From Corynebacterium guangdongense (lineage in GTDB: Bacteria; Actinomycetota; Actinomycetes; Mycobacteriales; Mycobacteriaceae), in NCBI RefSeq assembly GCF_030408915.1, contig NZ_CP047654.1, positions 434,001 to 498,000 on the forward strand: a stretch of DNA of 64,000 nucleotides. The letters are read 5' to 3'. This document shows, piece after piece, positions 63,572-64,000 of this stretch (positions are counted from its first letter, which is position 1; the number at the start of each line of letters is the position of its first letter). The position numbers were made by a program, and so were the translations under genes. The notes beneath the pieces are model-generated. The model had not been told where the DNA came from. It ran no database searches and saw only the letters and a list, made by a program, of their open reading frames with translations.

Positions 63572-64000
63572 CTATTTCCGGGGCACCCGGAGAACGTCGG
63601 TGCCGCCCATGAGGGCGAAGGAGCGGATGACGATCGTCGGGGCGTCGGCGGGAAGCTCGCTCATCTTCACCGTCACGCCCGGCGCGTCCTTGAGCCCGGT
63701 GCCGCCCATGAGGGCGAAGCCCTCCAGGACGACCCGGAAATCCTCCGGAACCTTGACTTCGGCGCCGCCCATGACGTCGATGGTGGTCAGCACCGTGCGT
63801 TGGGCGGCCAGGCGGGCGTCGGTGAAGTCGAATTCACTGCCGCCCATGATGTTGATGCTGGTGTGCGTCGGGGCGCACTGCCAGTCGCCGGTGAGCTCGG
63901 CGCCGCCCATGATCGCGACGCTCAGGCGGCTGCCGTCGGTGGCGGGCACGACCTGGGTGCGGGTCACGTCGTGCTGTTCGGGCGAGCGGTCGAGGACCGC
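63572..64000 (-). CDS. LiaF/DUF1707-like protein with MGG repeats, 5' end cut by window
   Basis: At least 142 residues; the frame stays open to the window edge (…AVLDRSPEQHDVTRTQVV), so the start is outside. The visible part has five repeats of about 20–25 residues around a [IVL]MGG[AST] core (AIMGGAEL, NIMGGSEF, DVMGGAEV, ALMGGTGL, ALMGGTDV), the solenoid-like pattern of LiaF C-terminal / cell-wall-active-antibiotic response domains. An N-terminal DUF1707 domain is likely but not visible. Confidence 0.8.
   Translation of the reverse strand, partial: AVLDRSPEQHDVTRTQVVPATDGSRLSVAIMGGAELTGDWQCAPTHTSINIMGGSEFDFTDARLAAQRTVLTTIDVMGGAEVKVPEDFRVVLEGFALMGGTGLKDAPGVTVKMSELPADAPTIVIRSFALMGGTDVLRVPRK

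Overview
This window is a high-GC (roughly two thirds G+C), gene-dense stretch of an actinobacterial chromosome, almost certainly a Corynebacterium. The gene order supports this: hemB–hemE–hemY–hemL, then a histidine phosphatase, a TlpA-like thioredoxin and ccdA/resB/ccsB; dispersed men genes; mgtA; menG–menJ–polyprenyl synthase; tRNA-Trp–secE–nusG–rplK–rplA; and rplJ–rplL–rpoB–rpoC. A mycothiol-type arsenate reductase homologue and a PorA/DUF3068 protein also fit. I cannot name the species from sequence alone.

Layout. (1) About 1–12 kb is the haem pathway: the 3' part of hemB, two small membrane proteins, a P-type-ATPase-like protein that has lost its catalytic motifs, a flavin monooxygenase divergent from an ArsC-like protein, hemE–hemY, two small membrane proteins, a 3-hydroxyisobutyrate-dehydrogenase-like enzyme and hemL. 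(2) 12–16.9 kb is a cytochrome c maturation operon (phosphatase, thioredoxin lipoprotein, ccdA, resB, ccsB). (3) 17–21 kb holds a fused HAD phosphatase/GH65 disaccharide phosphorylase, a small XRE regulator and small membrane proteins. (4) 21–41.7 kb carries most of menaquinone synthesis (menA, menE, menB, menC, menD, menG, menJ and a polyprenyl diphosphate synthase). Interleaved are a transporter, a glycosyltransferase, DoxX, a YkvI-like protein, a pterin dehydratase, a peptidase E, a UvrA paralogue and mgtA. (5) 41.7–45.6 kb has four tRNAs (Tyr, Thr, Met, Trp), secE, nusG, rplK and rplA. (6) 45.6–51.5 kb is an accessory block: a CrtI-like oxidoreductase, an intact P1B-type ATPase with a possible DtxR box, and an ABC exporter plus TetR regulator with twin palindromic operators. 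(7) 51.7–64 kb has rplJL behind an attenuator-like leader, a sarcosine-oxidase-like enzyme, two hypothetical proteins, rpoB, rpoC and an incomplete 'MGG-repeat' protein.

The genes form a coherent respiratory programme: haem synthesis, haem delivery to c-type cytochromes, and the menaquinone pool, placed beside the core transcription/translation operons.

The strongest sequence-level themes are: (a) about twenty genes with a -10-like hexamer 6–8 nt before the start codon, pointing to leaderless mRNAs; (b) very compact divergent promoters, two of which have -10 elements sharing one TA step; (c) a degenerate P-type ATPase inside the haem cluster; (d) twin TetR-type palindromes bracketing a -10 element; (e) a 76-bp promoter-region duplication; (f) a 30-bp-arm inverted repeat downstream of menA. 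I found no CRISPR array, insertion sequence, phage or rRNA.
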